Of a DNA stretch of 15,331 nt, positions 1 through 7,417 are shown one piece after another. The notes below the pieces were generated by a model that saw nothing but the letters and a program-made list of their open reading frames with translations, was not told the origin of the DNA and did no database searches. The translations under genes were made by a program, and so were the position numbers. Source of the DNA: Chloroflexota bacterium (GTDB lineage: Bacteria; Chloroflexota; Limnocylindria; Limnocylindrales; CSP1-4); assembly GCA_017860675.1 (NCBI GenBank), contig JAGDMV010000013.1, forward strand, positions 1 through 15,331. Direction: 5' to 3'. Every line of letters begins with the position of its first letter. Position 1 is the stretch's first letter.

Positions 1-185
1 TCGTAGCTGACGGTCCCGGGGTAGGCGCCGTAGGTCGAGTCGCGCTTGAACAGCAGGGCGTTGGTCGGCACGTCGACGATGTCGTTGACGGCGACGACCT
101 CGATCTCCGGGGCGCGCTCGATGATCGTCCGGAGCGACTGGCGGCCGATGCGGCCGAAGCCGTTGATACCGACGCGAACGGGCAT
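1..185 (-). CDS. gap: Glyceraldehyde-3-phosphate dehydrogenase, N-terminal part (cut by window edge)
   Basis: This is the first 61 codons of a glycolytic GAPDH, which oxidises glyceraldehyde 3-phosphate to 1,3-bisphosphoglycerate with NAD(P)+ in the cytoplasm. The protein begins MPVRVGINGFGRIGR, the Rossmann dinucleotide-binding signature GxNGFGRIGR, and continues with the family segment VVAVNDIVD at about residues 28-36 and the LLFKRDSTYG segment near residues 45-54. The ATG at 183-185 is preceded by a strong ribosome binding site, AGGAGG, eight bases upstream, which fixes the start. The catalytic cysteine domain lies outside the window. The family call is seen directly; whether the enzyme prefers NAD or NADP cannot be told from this fragment. 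Confidence 0.96.
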   Translation of the reverse strand, partial: MPVRVGINGFGRIGRQSLRTIIERAPEIEVVAVNDIVDVPTNALLFKRDSTYGAYPGTVSY

Positions 186-411
186 GTGCGGAACCTCCTG
201 CGTACCGGGATCAGCTGGAGCCGGCCGGAGAGCGCCCGGCCGAACGGTGGGTGGCCACGCTCGCCGATGCCCGGCAGCCGGGCGCGGCGCCGCCGCCCGG
301 GGCGGGCGATCCGGGATGCGGAGCGCCGCTCCCCGAGGGGCAGGGTGCGGCGGCGAGGTCGGGACGGCGTAACAGAACAGGACCTCGTCGCTGCGGGGCG
401 GGAACCCGGCA

Positions 412-417
412 ATTCTA
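412..417 (-). promoter_or_regulatory. Possible -10 element of the gap promoter
   Basis: On the minus strand the sequence reads TGTAGAAT, containing the near-consensus hexamer TAGAAT, the same hexamer found at the imuA promoter. No good -35 box lies 16-18 bases upstream. If used, transcription would begin near 404 and gap would have a leader of about 220 nt. It rests on one hexamer, so it is weak. Confidence 0.33.
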
Positions 418-538
418 CAGGGACGGCCCGCAGGGCCGGACTGCCGAGCGTCCCGGAGATGAGGGTCCGAACGGCCCGCGGCAGGCGGAGATGGCGCGAA
501 TGCGGAGAGCCCGGAACGGCCGTCAGCGTGAACGAGAA

Positions 539-566
539 GAGCCGGGGCCGCCGCCGGCCCCGGCTC
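539..566 (-). terminator. Intrinsic terminator downstream of the MFS gene
   Basis: An 11-bp perfect GC-rich stem (539-549 with 556-566) encloses a six-base loop. Read on the minus strand it lies about 57 bases past the MFS stop codon and is followed by the T-containing stretch TTCTCGTT. Stem strength and position favour a terminator separating the MFS gene from gap; the T-run is imperfect. Confidence 0.6.
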
Positions 567-622
567 GATGATGCTGCGCGTGGTCCCGCGACCGGCGTCC
601 GCCGGTGCGGGTTCTCAGCCGG

Positions 623-1966
623 TCACGAGGTCGCGCTCGCCGCCACCGGCACCTCGGCCTCGGCCTTGCGCTTCGGCGCCCGCAGCATGAGCAGGAGCCC
701 GACGCCGACGACCAGGATGGCGATGGTCTCGTAGAACGCCCAGAGGTAGATGTCGGCGGCGCCGTCTGCCTTGCGCCCGGCGATGAGGTAGGCGGCGACC
801 TGCGAGACGATGAAGCCGCCGATGCCCCACCCCTGGTACACGAGGCCGTAGTTGGAGCCGAAGTTCCTGAGGCCGAAGAAGTCCTTCGTCAGGGCCGGGA
901 ACACGGCCAGGTTCGCCCCGTAGTTGGCGCCGATGAACGCCACCAGGACGAGCACCAGGGCGAGGGGCACGGTGGCCGGACCGGTGAACTTGGTGACGCC
1001 ATCCACGGTCTCGGCGGAGGCCGTGCCGATCATCGACAGGGCCAGGATGAGGGCCGCCTGGAGGGCCATGGCGAAGGCCAGGATCGCGATGCGGCCGAAG
1101 TTGTCCGACAGCTTGCCGTAGATGACGCGTCCGAAGCCGTTGCCCAGGGCCAGCACGCTGACGGCGATGGCGCTGTAGGCCTCGAGCCCGAAGCTGGTCA
1201 CGATCGAGGCCATGTTGCCGATCACGACGAGGCCGGCCCCGCCGCCGAAGGCGAAGCAGGCCACCATGACCGGGAACTGCCAGGTGCGGGCCATCTCGGC
1301 CGGCGCGAAGTCCACCACGACCTTCCGCGGCTTGGCCTTCGCCCCCGCCTTGGCCGGCGACTCCTGCGGTACGTAGCCCGGAGGCGGCGCCTTGACGAAC
1401 TGGGCGAAGAACACCATGACTGCCGCCACGGCGATCCCGAAGACGATCATGGTCGTGGGGATGCCGTACGAGCCGATGAGGGCGCGCAGGGTCGGCGCGA
1501 CCCACACGGCTCCGCCGCCGAAGCCGGCCACCACGATGCCCGAGATCAGGCCCGTCTTGGAGGCGGGGAACCACTTGACGCTCGGCGGCGTGCCCGACGA
1601 GTAGGCGAGGCCGATGCCGATCCCGAGCAGCACCCCGAACCCGAGGTACCACACGAGCGGGTTCGACGACAGTCCGCAGACGATCAGCCCGAGCCCGGCG
1701 AAGATGCCGCCGGCAGTGATCATGATGCGGGGACCGCGCTTGTCCTGGATGCGTCCGCCGATCGCGGTGAAGATCGAGAAGAAGATCAGGCAGATCGAGT
1801 AGGGCCAGATCTTGTCTGCCTCGCTCCAGCCCCACTCCGCTGGCACGGCCTGCTTGACGACGCTCCACGCGTACAGCGCGCCCAACATGAGGAGCGCGAT
1901 CGTGGCGCTGATCGTTACGATCCAACCCCGGTTCTTCACCGGTGCCTGTACGTCGTTCACAGCCAT
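623..1966 (-). CDS. MFS transporter of the oxalate/formate antiporter (OFA) type
   Basis: This 447-residue inner-membrane protein looks like an OFA-family major facilitator, a group that moves small organic anions such as oxalate, formate or lactate. About twelve hydrophobic helices are visible in two halves. Loop 2-3 has the MFS signature GGRIQDKRGPR at about residues 69-79, the first half ends with the OFA-typical PPPGYVP, and a charged linker (SPAKAGAKAKPRK) separates the halves. A related loop, YGKLSDNFGR, occurs in the second half. I chose the ATG at 1964-1966 (MAVNDVQ) because it lies just before the first helix and has GAGGA and GGA stretches upstream; an in-frame ATG 126 bases farther upstream would add a non-transporter-like leader. 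Spacing to the Shine-Dalgarno is rather long. It appears monocistronic, with a terminator at 539-566. The substrate cannot be assigned. Confidence 0.9.
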   Translation of the reverse strand: MAVNDVQAPVKNRGWIVTISATIALLMLGALYAWSVVKQAVPAEWGWSEADKIWPYSICLIFFSIFTAIGGRIQDKRGPRIMITAGGIFAGLGLIVCGLSSNPLVWYLGFGVLLGIGIGLAYSSGTPPSVKWFPASKTGLISGIVVAGFGGGAVWVAPTLRALIGSYGIPTTMIVFGIAVAAVMVFFAQFVKAPPPGYVPQESPAKAGAKAKPRKVVVDFAPAEMARTWQFPVMVACFAFGGGAGLVVIGNMASIVTSFGLEAYSAIAVSVLALGNGFGRVIYGKLSDNFGRIAILAFAMALQAALILALSMIGTASAETVDGVTKFTGPATVPLALVLVLVAFIGANYGANLAVFPALTKDFFGLRNFGSNYGLVYQGWGIGGFIVSQVAAYLIAGRKADGAADIYLWAFYETIAILVVGVGLLLMLRAPKRKAEAEVPVAASATS

Positions 1967-2202
1967 CGGTTTCGATCCATCCTCAGCTCCGTGCCCCCCG
2001 GGTAGCAGCAACGTCAGGTCGCGCCGCAGGTCGAGCGCCTCCATCGCGACGGAGCACCGGCATCGCCTTCTGCCGGCTGCCAACCCCGCCACGTCTCCCG
2101 CATGGCAGCTCGATGGTGGTCCCGCCGGCCGCAGCTCGGCACCACGCCCCCGCAGCGGAGGCCGCGCCCGCGGGCCGGCCCCCTGTCACGACCACAAACA
2201 CT

Positions 2203-2230
2203 GAGCCCCCGTCGTTCCCGGCGGGGGCTC
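2203..2230 (-). terminator. Intrinsic terminator of the DUF5679 gene
   Basis: Arms 2203-2211 and 2222-2230 form nine perfect pairs (GAGCCCCCG against CGGGGGCTC), extendable inward by a G-U and two more pairs to a TTCC loop. On the minus strand it starts 24 bases past the DUF5679 stop codon and is followed by AGTGTTTGTGG, a modest T-rich tract. It should insulate the MFS gene from DUF5679 transcription. Confidence 0.7.
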
Positions 2231-2253
2231 GCATGCGCGTCAAGCGCGGGGTG

Positions 2254-2394
2254 TCAGCCCCCGATCTTGAACACCTTCGTGCCGCACACCGGGCAGGTAC
2301 CGGTGATGGCGGGCTTGCCGTTCTTCATGGTGATCTTCTGCGCGCCCTTAACCTCGCGCTTCGCCTTGCACTTGACGCAGTAGGCCTCGGCCAC
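2254..2394 (-). CDS. DUF5679 family small zinc-ribbon protein
   Basis: This gene encodes a 46-residue protein, VAEAYCVKCKAKREVKGAQK followed by a second half containing TGTCPVCGTKVFKIGG. Two CxxC pairs, CVKC at residues 6-9 and CPVC at 34-37, form an evident zinc ribbon. Sequence and length match the DUF5679 family, small basic proteins of unknown function in Chloroflexota and Actinomycetota. The start is a GTG at 2392-2394 with a strong Shine-Dalgarno, GAGGGAGG, eight bases upstream. It has its own promoter (2530-2559) and terminator (2203-2230), so it appears monocistronic. Its role is unknown; nucleic acid or ribosome binding would be a guess from the zinc ribbon and high lysine content. 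Confidence 0.9.
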   Translation of the reverse strand: MAEAYCVKCKAKREVKGAQKITMKNGKPAITGTCPVCGTKVFKIGG

Positions 2395-2529
2395 GGTCTG
2401 AGCCTCCCTCGTACCGGTGTGCTGTCGCCGGGGCTCGTCCTGGCTCGCCGGTTGCCGGCGCGATCAGGAACTGCTGAGCTACGGCGCCGGGGTCCGCCCC
2501 CGCGCTTCGCGACGCGCGAAACTCGGGCG

Positions 2530-2559
2530 AGGATAGTCCGCTCCGATCGGGAGCGTCAA
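2530..2559 (-). promoter_or_regulatory. Sigma-70-type promoter of the DUF5679 gene
   Basis: On the minus strand TTGACG (2554-2559) and TATCCT (2530-2535) are 18 bases apart, a near-consensus vegetative promoter giving a leader of about 128 nt. The -35 box overlaps the stop codon of the large upstream gene. The spacer contains an inverted repeat, GCTCC-N5-GGAGC at 2540-2554, which could be an operator or part of the upstream gene's 3' end. Confidence 0.62.
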
Positions 2560-5500
2560 GCGTGGCCACGCTCGGGCTCGCTCGGCGCACCGTTCCCGGG
2601 TTCGATCGTGGGCTGGGTCACGGGCCCGATCGCCAGCTGGGCCCCCGGTGCGGGCTCAGGCTCGATCGCCGGCCCGGCCGGCGGCGCAGTCGCGGACGCG
2701 GGCTCGAACGCGGCCCGCAGTGACGCGGTCCCCGGCTGCGAGCCGGCGCCGCCGCCCGTTTCGAGGGCGGCGAGCCGGGCGGCGATTCGCGCGGCCAGGA
2801 TGCGGTGAGCACGCCGGCGGCGCAGCGCCACGGCCGTCCCGCCCGCGAGCAGCATCGCCCCCAGACCGGCCCCGCCAGCGGCCACGGGCGTGGCCTCCAG
2901 CACGCCGCCTGAAGTCGCGCCCGACCTCGCCCGGCTGCCCTGCGCGTCGTCTCCCGCGAGGGCGGCCTGGCCGTCGTCGTCCGGCTCGGGGTCCGCGGCG
3001 TCCGGATCGGCAGCCGGCGCCAGCGGCAACGGCTCGCCGAGATCGCCGAGCCGTACGAGGTCGGTCGCGTCGTCGAGAAGCACGACCGGGCCGCCGTCGC
3101 TCAGCCGAACCCGGCCGGTGACGCCGACCGCATCACCCGGTGCGAGCAGGGGCAGGAGCTCGAGCGCGTCTCCGGCGACCTCCACGCGCCCGAGGGCCGT
3201 GCCGTCGTCGAGCGAGAACGCGGCCGTCTCGACCGTGGACACCAGCCCGCCGACCTGCACCCGCTCACCGGGGTGAGCGGACAGCCCGTCCAGGTCGACG
3301 CCGACCGGCCCCGAACCCGGGCCGGGCTCGCCCCCACGGGCGCCGCCCGACGAGGCTGCGTTCGCTGTCGCCGAGCCGCCCGGCTTCGCCGAAGCCGCGT
3401 TCGGCGGGGCCTTGGCAGCCGCGAGGACGACCACGTCGGACGGGTCCCGCGGCACGATCGCCCAGCGACGGTCAGTTGCGGACGGGTGCGGTCGCCGAAC
3501 GACGCCGACGACCCGGACCGCTGTGCCTTCGGGCAGTGCGGAGGCCGGGATCGCCGCCCCGGCCAGGCCCGCGATCACCACCGTGCCGGCCCCGGTCGTC
3601 ATCTCGGCCCGCCAGCGGTCGCCGAGCCGGCGCAGGTCGGTGATGCGACCCTCCACCCGCACCAGGATCCCCTCCTGGGCCTCGCCAGGCGCAGCCCGCA
3701 GCGTCACCGGCGTGGGCGACGATCCGCCATCGAGCACAACCATCGCGGTCGCGGCGAGCCGTGGCGCGCCGTATGCCCGCCCGAGCTCGCCGGTCACCCG
3801 GATTCGGGCGCCCACTCCGGGGGTGGGACCCGCCGACGGGAGGCGGACCTCGATCGCGGCGCTGGCGTCCTGGACGATGGTCCGCCGCCCGGTGGCGTCG
3901 AGAAGCGTGGCCTTGACCGTCACCGTCCCTTCGATCGAGGCGCTGCCCGTGCCGGCCCGCAGGGCGGCGGCGATGGAGATGACGCGGGGCTGCCCGGCGG
4001 AGGCATTGGGCGCCCCGCCTGGTCCGGGGGTCGCGGTCGCTGCCGGGCTCGAGCTGGCCGGCGGGGCCGTCACGACCAGGTCGGCAGCCTCACGCAGCCA
4101 GACGCGGTACCCGTCGAGCGCTCCCCGGCGCGAGGCGCGCTGGCCGACCACGCCGGTGATCCTGACCCGGCTGCCGGCCGCCACGCTCCCGGCCGCCAGG
4201 CCCCCTTCCTTGCCGATGCGGCCTCGCACCTCGCCACCGGCCGCGTCCACCAGCCGGAAGACGAGATCGCCGCTGCTTTCGCGGGTGATCGACCCGCGCA
4301 GCGTGCCCTCCACGACGACGAGGCGCCCCTCGGTCGCTTCACCGACCCCGGCGGCGGTCGTGGGGACGGGATCGGGCTCAGGGCCACCGGCGGCGATCGT
4401 GGCCGCGCCCGGATCGGACCGCACCTCGAGCTGACCGTACGGGTCGTGCAGGCGGCCGACGACGTCGAGCCGGGATCCGCGTTCGACGGAAGGCAGATCG
4501 TCCGGCAGCCGCACGAAGACGCCGGCCTGGCCGTCCTGCACGGTCACCAGCGACCCGATGCCGGCCTGGCCGGCGCCGGAGGTCACGATGCCCTGGACGT
4601 GGACCCGGCTCCCGATCGGCTGCAGCCTCGCCTGCCCGACCGGCACGAGGGCCGGGACTGGGCTGGGGGCGGGCGTCGGCGATGCCGTCGGGCTCGGCGA
4701 CGACGAGGGTGGCGCCGTCGGGGTCGCGGTCGGCTCGGGCGTGGGTGTGGGCGGGGGCGTCTCGGTCGGCGTCGGCGTGGCGGTGGGGGCGGGAGTGGTC
4801 GTCGGCTCGGGCGTAGCGGACGGAACCGGGGTCGGCGTGGGCGTGGGCGGCGGGCTCGACGGTGCCGGCGTGGGAGCTGGCGCGATGGCAATGTCGGCGG
4901 GGTCGCCGACCAGCACGCGATAGCCCTCCATGCCGGTTCCGCTGCTGTCTCGCTGGCCGACCACCCCGACGGCGACGACCTGGTCGCCCGCGGCTGGAGC
5001 GACGTCCAGCCCGGGAAGGAGCAGCAGCCTGGTCGGTCCCGAGCCATCGTCGATCGCGACCGCCAGGCCCGTCGAGAGCGGCTCCGGGGCGGCCGTGACC
5101 GCGCCGGCCAGCGTTGCACGCGAGCCCTCGAGTCCCTCACCGACAGCGCCGGTGGCCGTCTCGACGGCGGCTGGGAGCGGCGCCAGCCCGGTCACGGCCG
5201 GAGCGATCGAGACCCGCAGCGTCCGTTGGGCATAGCGGTCGTCGACCACGCCGTCGACCCGCACCGCGGTCCCGGCCGGGATCGGTGTCGCGATGTCGGC
5301 ATCGAGCAGGACCGCGATGCCAGCCGTGGCGTCCTGAATGAAGCCCCCTCGGCCGTCGTCCAGCACACCGACCGACACGGTGATGACGCCCTCGACGGTT
5401 GCGGCCGATCCATCGGGGAGCGCCCTCGCCGCCGCGATCGGCAGCGGCGAGGGTGCCGGGGTCGCCGTGGGGCCGGGGGTGGGAGCCGGGGTCGACGTCG

Positions 5501-6359
5501 TGCTGGGGGTGGGTATCGGCGTCGGGGTCGGGCTCGCGGTCGGGCCCGGAGTGGACGTCGGGCCCGGAGTGGACGTCGGCTCCGGTGTGGGCTCCGGGGT
5601 CGGCGTGGGCGCCGGCGTCGCGGTAGGTGGCGGCGTGGGAGACGGCGATGCCGTCGGCCCCGGAGTGGGAGTCGGCTCCGGAGTCGTACTCGGGCTCGGG
5701 GTCGGGGTCGGCACGGGCGGATCCGCCAGTCCCCGGGGCACCGGCGACGCCTGGAGCAGGAAGTCGGCGGCGTTGTCGTTCGTGTCGACGCTGCCCCCCG
5801 CATCGCCGTCGGAGCGGCGCTCCAGGCTCGATCCCGCAGCAGGTGCCGAGGCTGCCGTCCCCTCCACGTACATCGAGACCGCATCGCCCCAGCCGACAGA
5901 GTCGACCGGCTGGCCACCGACGGGCCGCAGGACGAGGGCCCCACCGGTTGCCGCCAGGCCGCCCGTCCAGGTCCCGTCGGCGAGAGCGGCGTACGACCCA
6001 GCCGAGTTGGCCAGCAGGAGGCGGCGACCCGACGGGATGATCGAACCCGCCGACCAGCCCACCTTGCGCGAGACGCTCGCCCCGCTGGCGCTCACGTAGA
6101 CGAGCTCGAGGCCGCCCAGGTCGGCGTCTGCCAGCCCGGCGTTGACGATCTCGACGAACTCGTCGGAGGCGGTTGTCCCGCCAGTGACGACCTCGCCCAC
6201 AAGGAGGGTGGTCGAGACCGGCCAGGTAACCGCGGCAATGAGCCGCTGGTCGTTGGCCGCGGGACCGGGCACACCCAGCGGCGAGGATCGTGGCGCGATC
6301 AGCAGCGCCGCCAGCAGGACCAGGGACGAACCAGCGATTGCACTCCGGGGCGCGCCCAT
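2556..6359 (-). CDS. Secreted, membrane-anchored modular protein: lamin-tail domain plus seven OB-fold modules
   Basis: This 1267-residue protein should act on the cell surface. The start at 6357-6359 ([10 protein letters not shown]) has GGGAGG six bases upstream and opens a signal peptide (hydrophobic core about 8-22). Residues about 52-205 resemble a lamin-tail (LTD) domain: [20 protein letters not shown], then [12 protein letters not shown], and the W-G-D and DTNDNAADF motifs. Pro/Thr-rich linkers occupy about 215-303 and 495-570. Between and after them I see OB-fold-like beta modules: three two-module units (about 306-490, 572-765, 792-980) and a seventh at about 1018-1105. Repeated landmarks are GxxTV..., [21 protein letters not shown] and VVGQR...GYRV. 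A membrane helix at about 1155-1179 is followed by RRRRAHR and a tail of about 85 residues. LTD and OB modules often accompany secreted nucleases, but no catalytic nuclease domain is visible. Adhesion or extracellular DNA binding is a guess. Confidence 0.88.
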   Translation of the reverse strand: MGAPRSAIAGSSLVLLAALLIAPRSSPLGVPGPAANDQRLIAAVTWPVSTTLLVGEVVTGGTTASDEFVEIVNAGLADADLGGLELVYVSASGASVSRKVGWSAGSIIPSGRRLLLANSAGSYAALADGTWTGGLAATGGALVLRPVGGQPVDSVGWGDAVSMYVEGTAASAPAAGSSLERRSDGDAGGSVDTNDNAADFLLQASPVPRGLADPPVPTPTPSPSTTPEPTPTPGPTASPSPTPPPTATPAPTPTPEPTPEPTSTPGPTSTPGPTASPTPTPIPTPSTTSTPAPTPGPTATPAPSPLPIAAARALPDGSAATVEGVITVSVGVLDDGRGGFIQDATAGIAVLLDADIATPIPAGTAVRVDGVVDDRYAQRTLRVSIAPAVTGLAPLPAAVETATGAVGEGLEGSRATLAGAVTAAPEPLSTGLAVAIDDGSGPTRLLLLPGLDVAPAAGDQVVAVGVVGQRDSSGTGMEGYRVLVGDPADIAIAPAPTPAPSSPPPTPTPTPVPSATPEPTTTPAPTATPTPTETPPPTPTPEPTATPTAPPSSSPSPTASPTPAPSPVPALVPVGQARLQPIGSRVHVQGIVTSGAGQAGIGSLVTVQDGQAGVFVRLPDDLPSVERGSRLDVVGRLHDPYGQLEVRSDPGAATIAAGGPEPDPVPTTAAGVGEATEGRLVVVEGTLRGSITRESSGDLVFRLVDAAGGEVRGRIGKEGGLAAGSVAAGSRVRITGVVGQRASRRGALDGYRVWLREAADLVVTAPPASSSPAATATPGPGGAPNASAGQPRVISIAAALRAGTGSASIEGTVTVKATLLDATGRRTIVQDASAAIEVRLPSAGPTPGVGARIRVTGELGRAYGAPRLAATAMVVLDGGSSPTPVTLRAAPGEAQEGILVRVEGRITDLRRLGDRWRAEMTTGAGTVVIAGLAGAAIPASALPEGTAVRVVGVVRRPHPSATDRRWAIVPRDPSDVVVLAAAKAPPNAASAKPGGSATANAASSGGARGGEPGPGSGPVGVDLDGLSAHPGERVQVGGLVSTVETAAFSLDDGTALGRVEVAGDALELLPLLAPGDAVGVTGRVRLSDGGPVVLLDDATDLVRLGDLGEPLPLAPAADPDAADPEPDDDGQAALAGDDAQGSRARSGATSGGVLEATPVAAGGAGLGAMLLAGGTAVALRRRRAHRILAARIAARLAALETGGGAGSQPGTASLRAAFEPASATAPPAGPAIEPEPAPGAQLAIGPVTQPTIEPGNGAPSEPERGHA
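4650..4877 (-). repeat. Low-complexity repeat encoding the second Pro/Thr linker
   Basis: This stretch encodes residues about 495-570 of the surface protein as variations on PTPTP, PEPT and SPSP. The plus strand is a run of GTCGG and GTGGG units rich in G-tracts. It is an in-frame interdomain spacer and could vary in length between strains. Confidence 0.8.
5451..5717 (-). repeat. Low-complexity repeat encoding the first Pro/Thr linker, with an exact 18-bp tandem duplication
   Basis: This stretch encodes residues about 215-303 of the surface protein, including [12 protein letters not shown]. Positions 5541-5558 and 5559-5576 are identical 18-bp units, in frame, which points to recent slippage. 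The plus (template) strand carries closely spaced runs of three to five G at 5458-5532 and could form G-quadruplexes. Confidence 0.85.
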
Positions 6360-6538
6360 CGACGACCTCCCGGCGGGCAGGCGGCGGTGATGCTGTCTGG
6401 GCGGGATGGCTGGGCCGGTGTACCACGGGCCGATCACGTGCCGCTTACGGGCCACTCACCCACCGGCGCACAGCCTCACCTGCCCGGACCGGTCACATGT
6501 CGCCGACGGCCTGGCGCGCCGGACGGCGGCGGCCGCGG

Positions 6539-6544
6539 TACGAT
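6539..6544 (+). promoter_or_regulatory. Possible -10 element for the 6615 membrane protein gene
   Basis: TACGAT fits the TANNNT pattern and would place the transcript start near 6551, about 64 nt before the GTG start. No -35 box is recognisable. A similar hexamer, TACCAT, precedes the lipoprotein gene at 12131. Support is limited to one hexamer. Confidence 0.3.
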
Positions 6545-6614
6545 GGCGGCCCTCTGCTCGCGCGCCGGCTCCGCCGCCGGGGAGCCAGCAGCCCGACGAG
6601 CCCCAGGAGGACAC

Positions 6615-7352
6615 GTGGCCCGCGCCAAGCGAACCGACCGCGCCGAAGCCCGCCGACGCTACCGCGCCGCGATGACCGAGGAGGGCGACGCCCAGGCCGA
6701 GGTGGATTCACCGACGACCTCCGGTCGAGCGGCCGTGGCACCCGCCGCGGTCCCTCGCGAGGCGCGCGCCAAGGCGGCACCGGCGCGACCCACCCGCGCC
6801 GCTCCCGCCCAGCGACCCGGCCTGCTCGCCTCCCTGCGCGCCTCGTACAGCCAGGCCGACATCCTCGGCGACATCAAGGCCCTGCCCGACATCGCCATCC
6901 ACTCCAAGGCTCTCTGGCTGCCGAGCGGCCTGATCCTCGCAAGCGGGCTGCTGATGCAGCTGGTGGGCACCGGCGGGGGCCCGATCGTCCAGCTGATGGC
7001 CTCGCTCGTGCTGGTGCCGCCGCCGATGATGATCGCCTTCCTGGGCGGGATCCTGGCCCCGCGTGGGGCGTGGCTGGTGGGCGGGATCGTGAGCACGCTC
7101 GCGGCGATCGTGTACGTGCTGTACGTGGTCCGCACGATCTTCGCCAGCCCGACGGCCGTGACGGTGCTCGGCTGGACCTACACGCCGACCGATGCGATGC
7201 AGTGGCAGTACATCTCGACGCTCGCCGTCCCGGCCCTGATCCAGGCTCCGCTGTGGGGCATTTTTGTCGGCGCCTTCGCCGGCTTCTACCGCCGGTTCCT
7301 CCGGCTCGCCAGCCCGCCGAAGGAGCCGCAGCCGATGCGCCGCAGGCGCTGA
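6615..7352 (+). CDS. Four-helix membrane protein of unknown function
   Basis: The protein has 245 residues. It starts at a GTG with AGGAGG four bases upstream and begins with a strongly basic segment, VARAKRTDRAEARRRYRAAM, followed by an Ala/Pro-rich, probably disordered region to about residue 68. From residue 99 there are four hydrophobic segments, roughly 99-117, 124-148, 152-176 and 196-226, with a glycine-rich turn, GTGGGP, between the first two. The C terminus is short and basic, ending MRRRR. The basic N-terminal tail suggests a cytoplasmic N terminus that may touch nucleic acid or phospholipid, but that is inference. It diverges from the large surface-protein gene across a 255-bp gap and converges on dnaE2. 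I do not recognise a named family. Confidence 0.85.
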   Translation: MARAKRTDRAEARRRYRAAMTEEGDAQAEVDSPTTSGRAAVAPAAVPREARAKAAPARPTRAAPAQRPGLLASLRASYSQADILGDIKALPDIAIHSKALWLPSGLILASGLLMQLVGTGGGPIVQLMASLVLVPPPMMIAFLGGILAPRGAWLVGGIVSTLAAIVYVLYVVRTIFASPTAVTVLGWTYTPTDAMQWQYISTLAVPALIQAPLWGIFVGAFAGFYRRFLRLASPPKEPQPMRRRR

Positions 7353-7401
7353 CGGGCACAGGGCGCCGGTCCGGCCCCGGGCACGGGGCGCCGGTCCGGC
7401 C
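7353..7401. repeat. Two tandem 24-bp direct repeats between convergent genes
   Basis: Positions 7353-7376 and 7378-7401 match at 23 of 24 bases, sharing GGGCGCCGGTCCGGCC. A 14-bp sequence at 7395-7408 recurs at 7426-7439, inside the end of dnaE2. The array fills most of the 65-bp gap between the 6615 gene and dnaE2. A six-pair hairpin, GCCCCG with CGGGGC (7374-7379 with 7384-7389), spans the junction, but there is no T-run, so a terminator role is only possible. Confidence 0.7.
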
Positions 7402-7417
7402 GCCAGCGCGAGCGCCT

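Larger units (their letters stand above)
186..622. other. Intergenic region between gap and the MFS gene
   Basis: This stretch of about 437 bases holds no convincing gene on either strand; the open frames in it are GC-driven and lack ribosome binding sites and recognisable protein sequence. It contains the hairpin terminator of the upstream MFS gene (539-566) and a possible gap promoter (412-417), which would leave a gap leader of roughly 220 nt. I see no riboswitch-like structure I can name. Confidence 0.6.

Noticed and set aside
605..2005. A plus-strand open frame of 466 codons opposite the MFS gene
   Set aside because: Its product is a His/Asp/Arg/Gly-rich mix without domains, while the minus strand encodes a clean twelve-helix transporter.
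2406..2488. A tRNA-like beginning on the minus strand (GGCGCCGTAGCTCAGCAG)
   Set aside because: The D-arm-like start is not followed by a matching D stem, anticodon arm or the TTCRA T loop, and the acceptor stem does not close. It looks like chance.
5451..5717. CRISPR-like array
   Set aside because: The repeats are short, in frame, irregular and encode a Pro/Thr linker; there are no uniform repeats with unique spacers and no cas genes nearby.
3273..6614. A long plus-strand extension in frame with the 6615 membrane protein gene
   Set aside because: It is the antisense shadow of the LTD/OB surface protein. The real start is the GTG at 6615 with AGGAGG just upstream.
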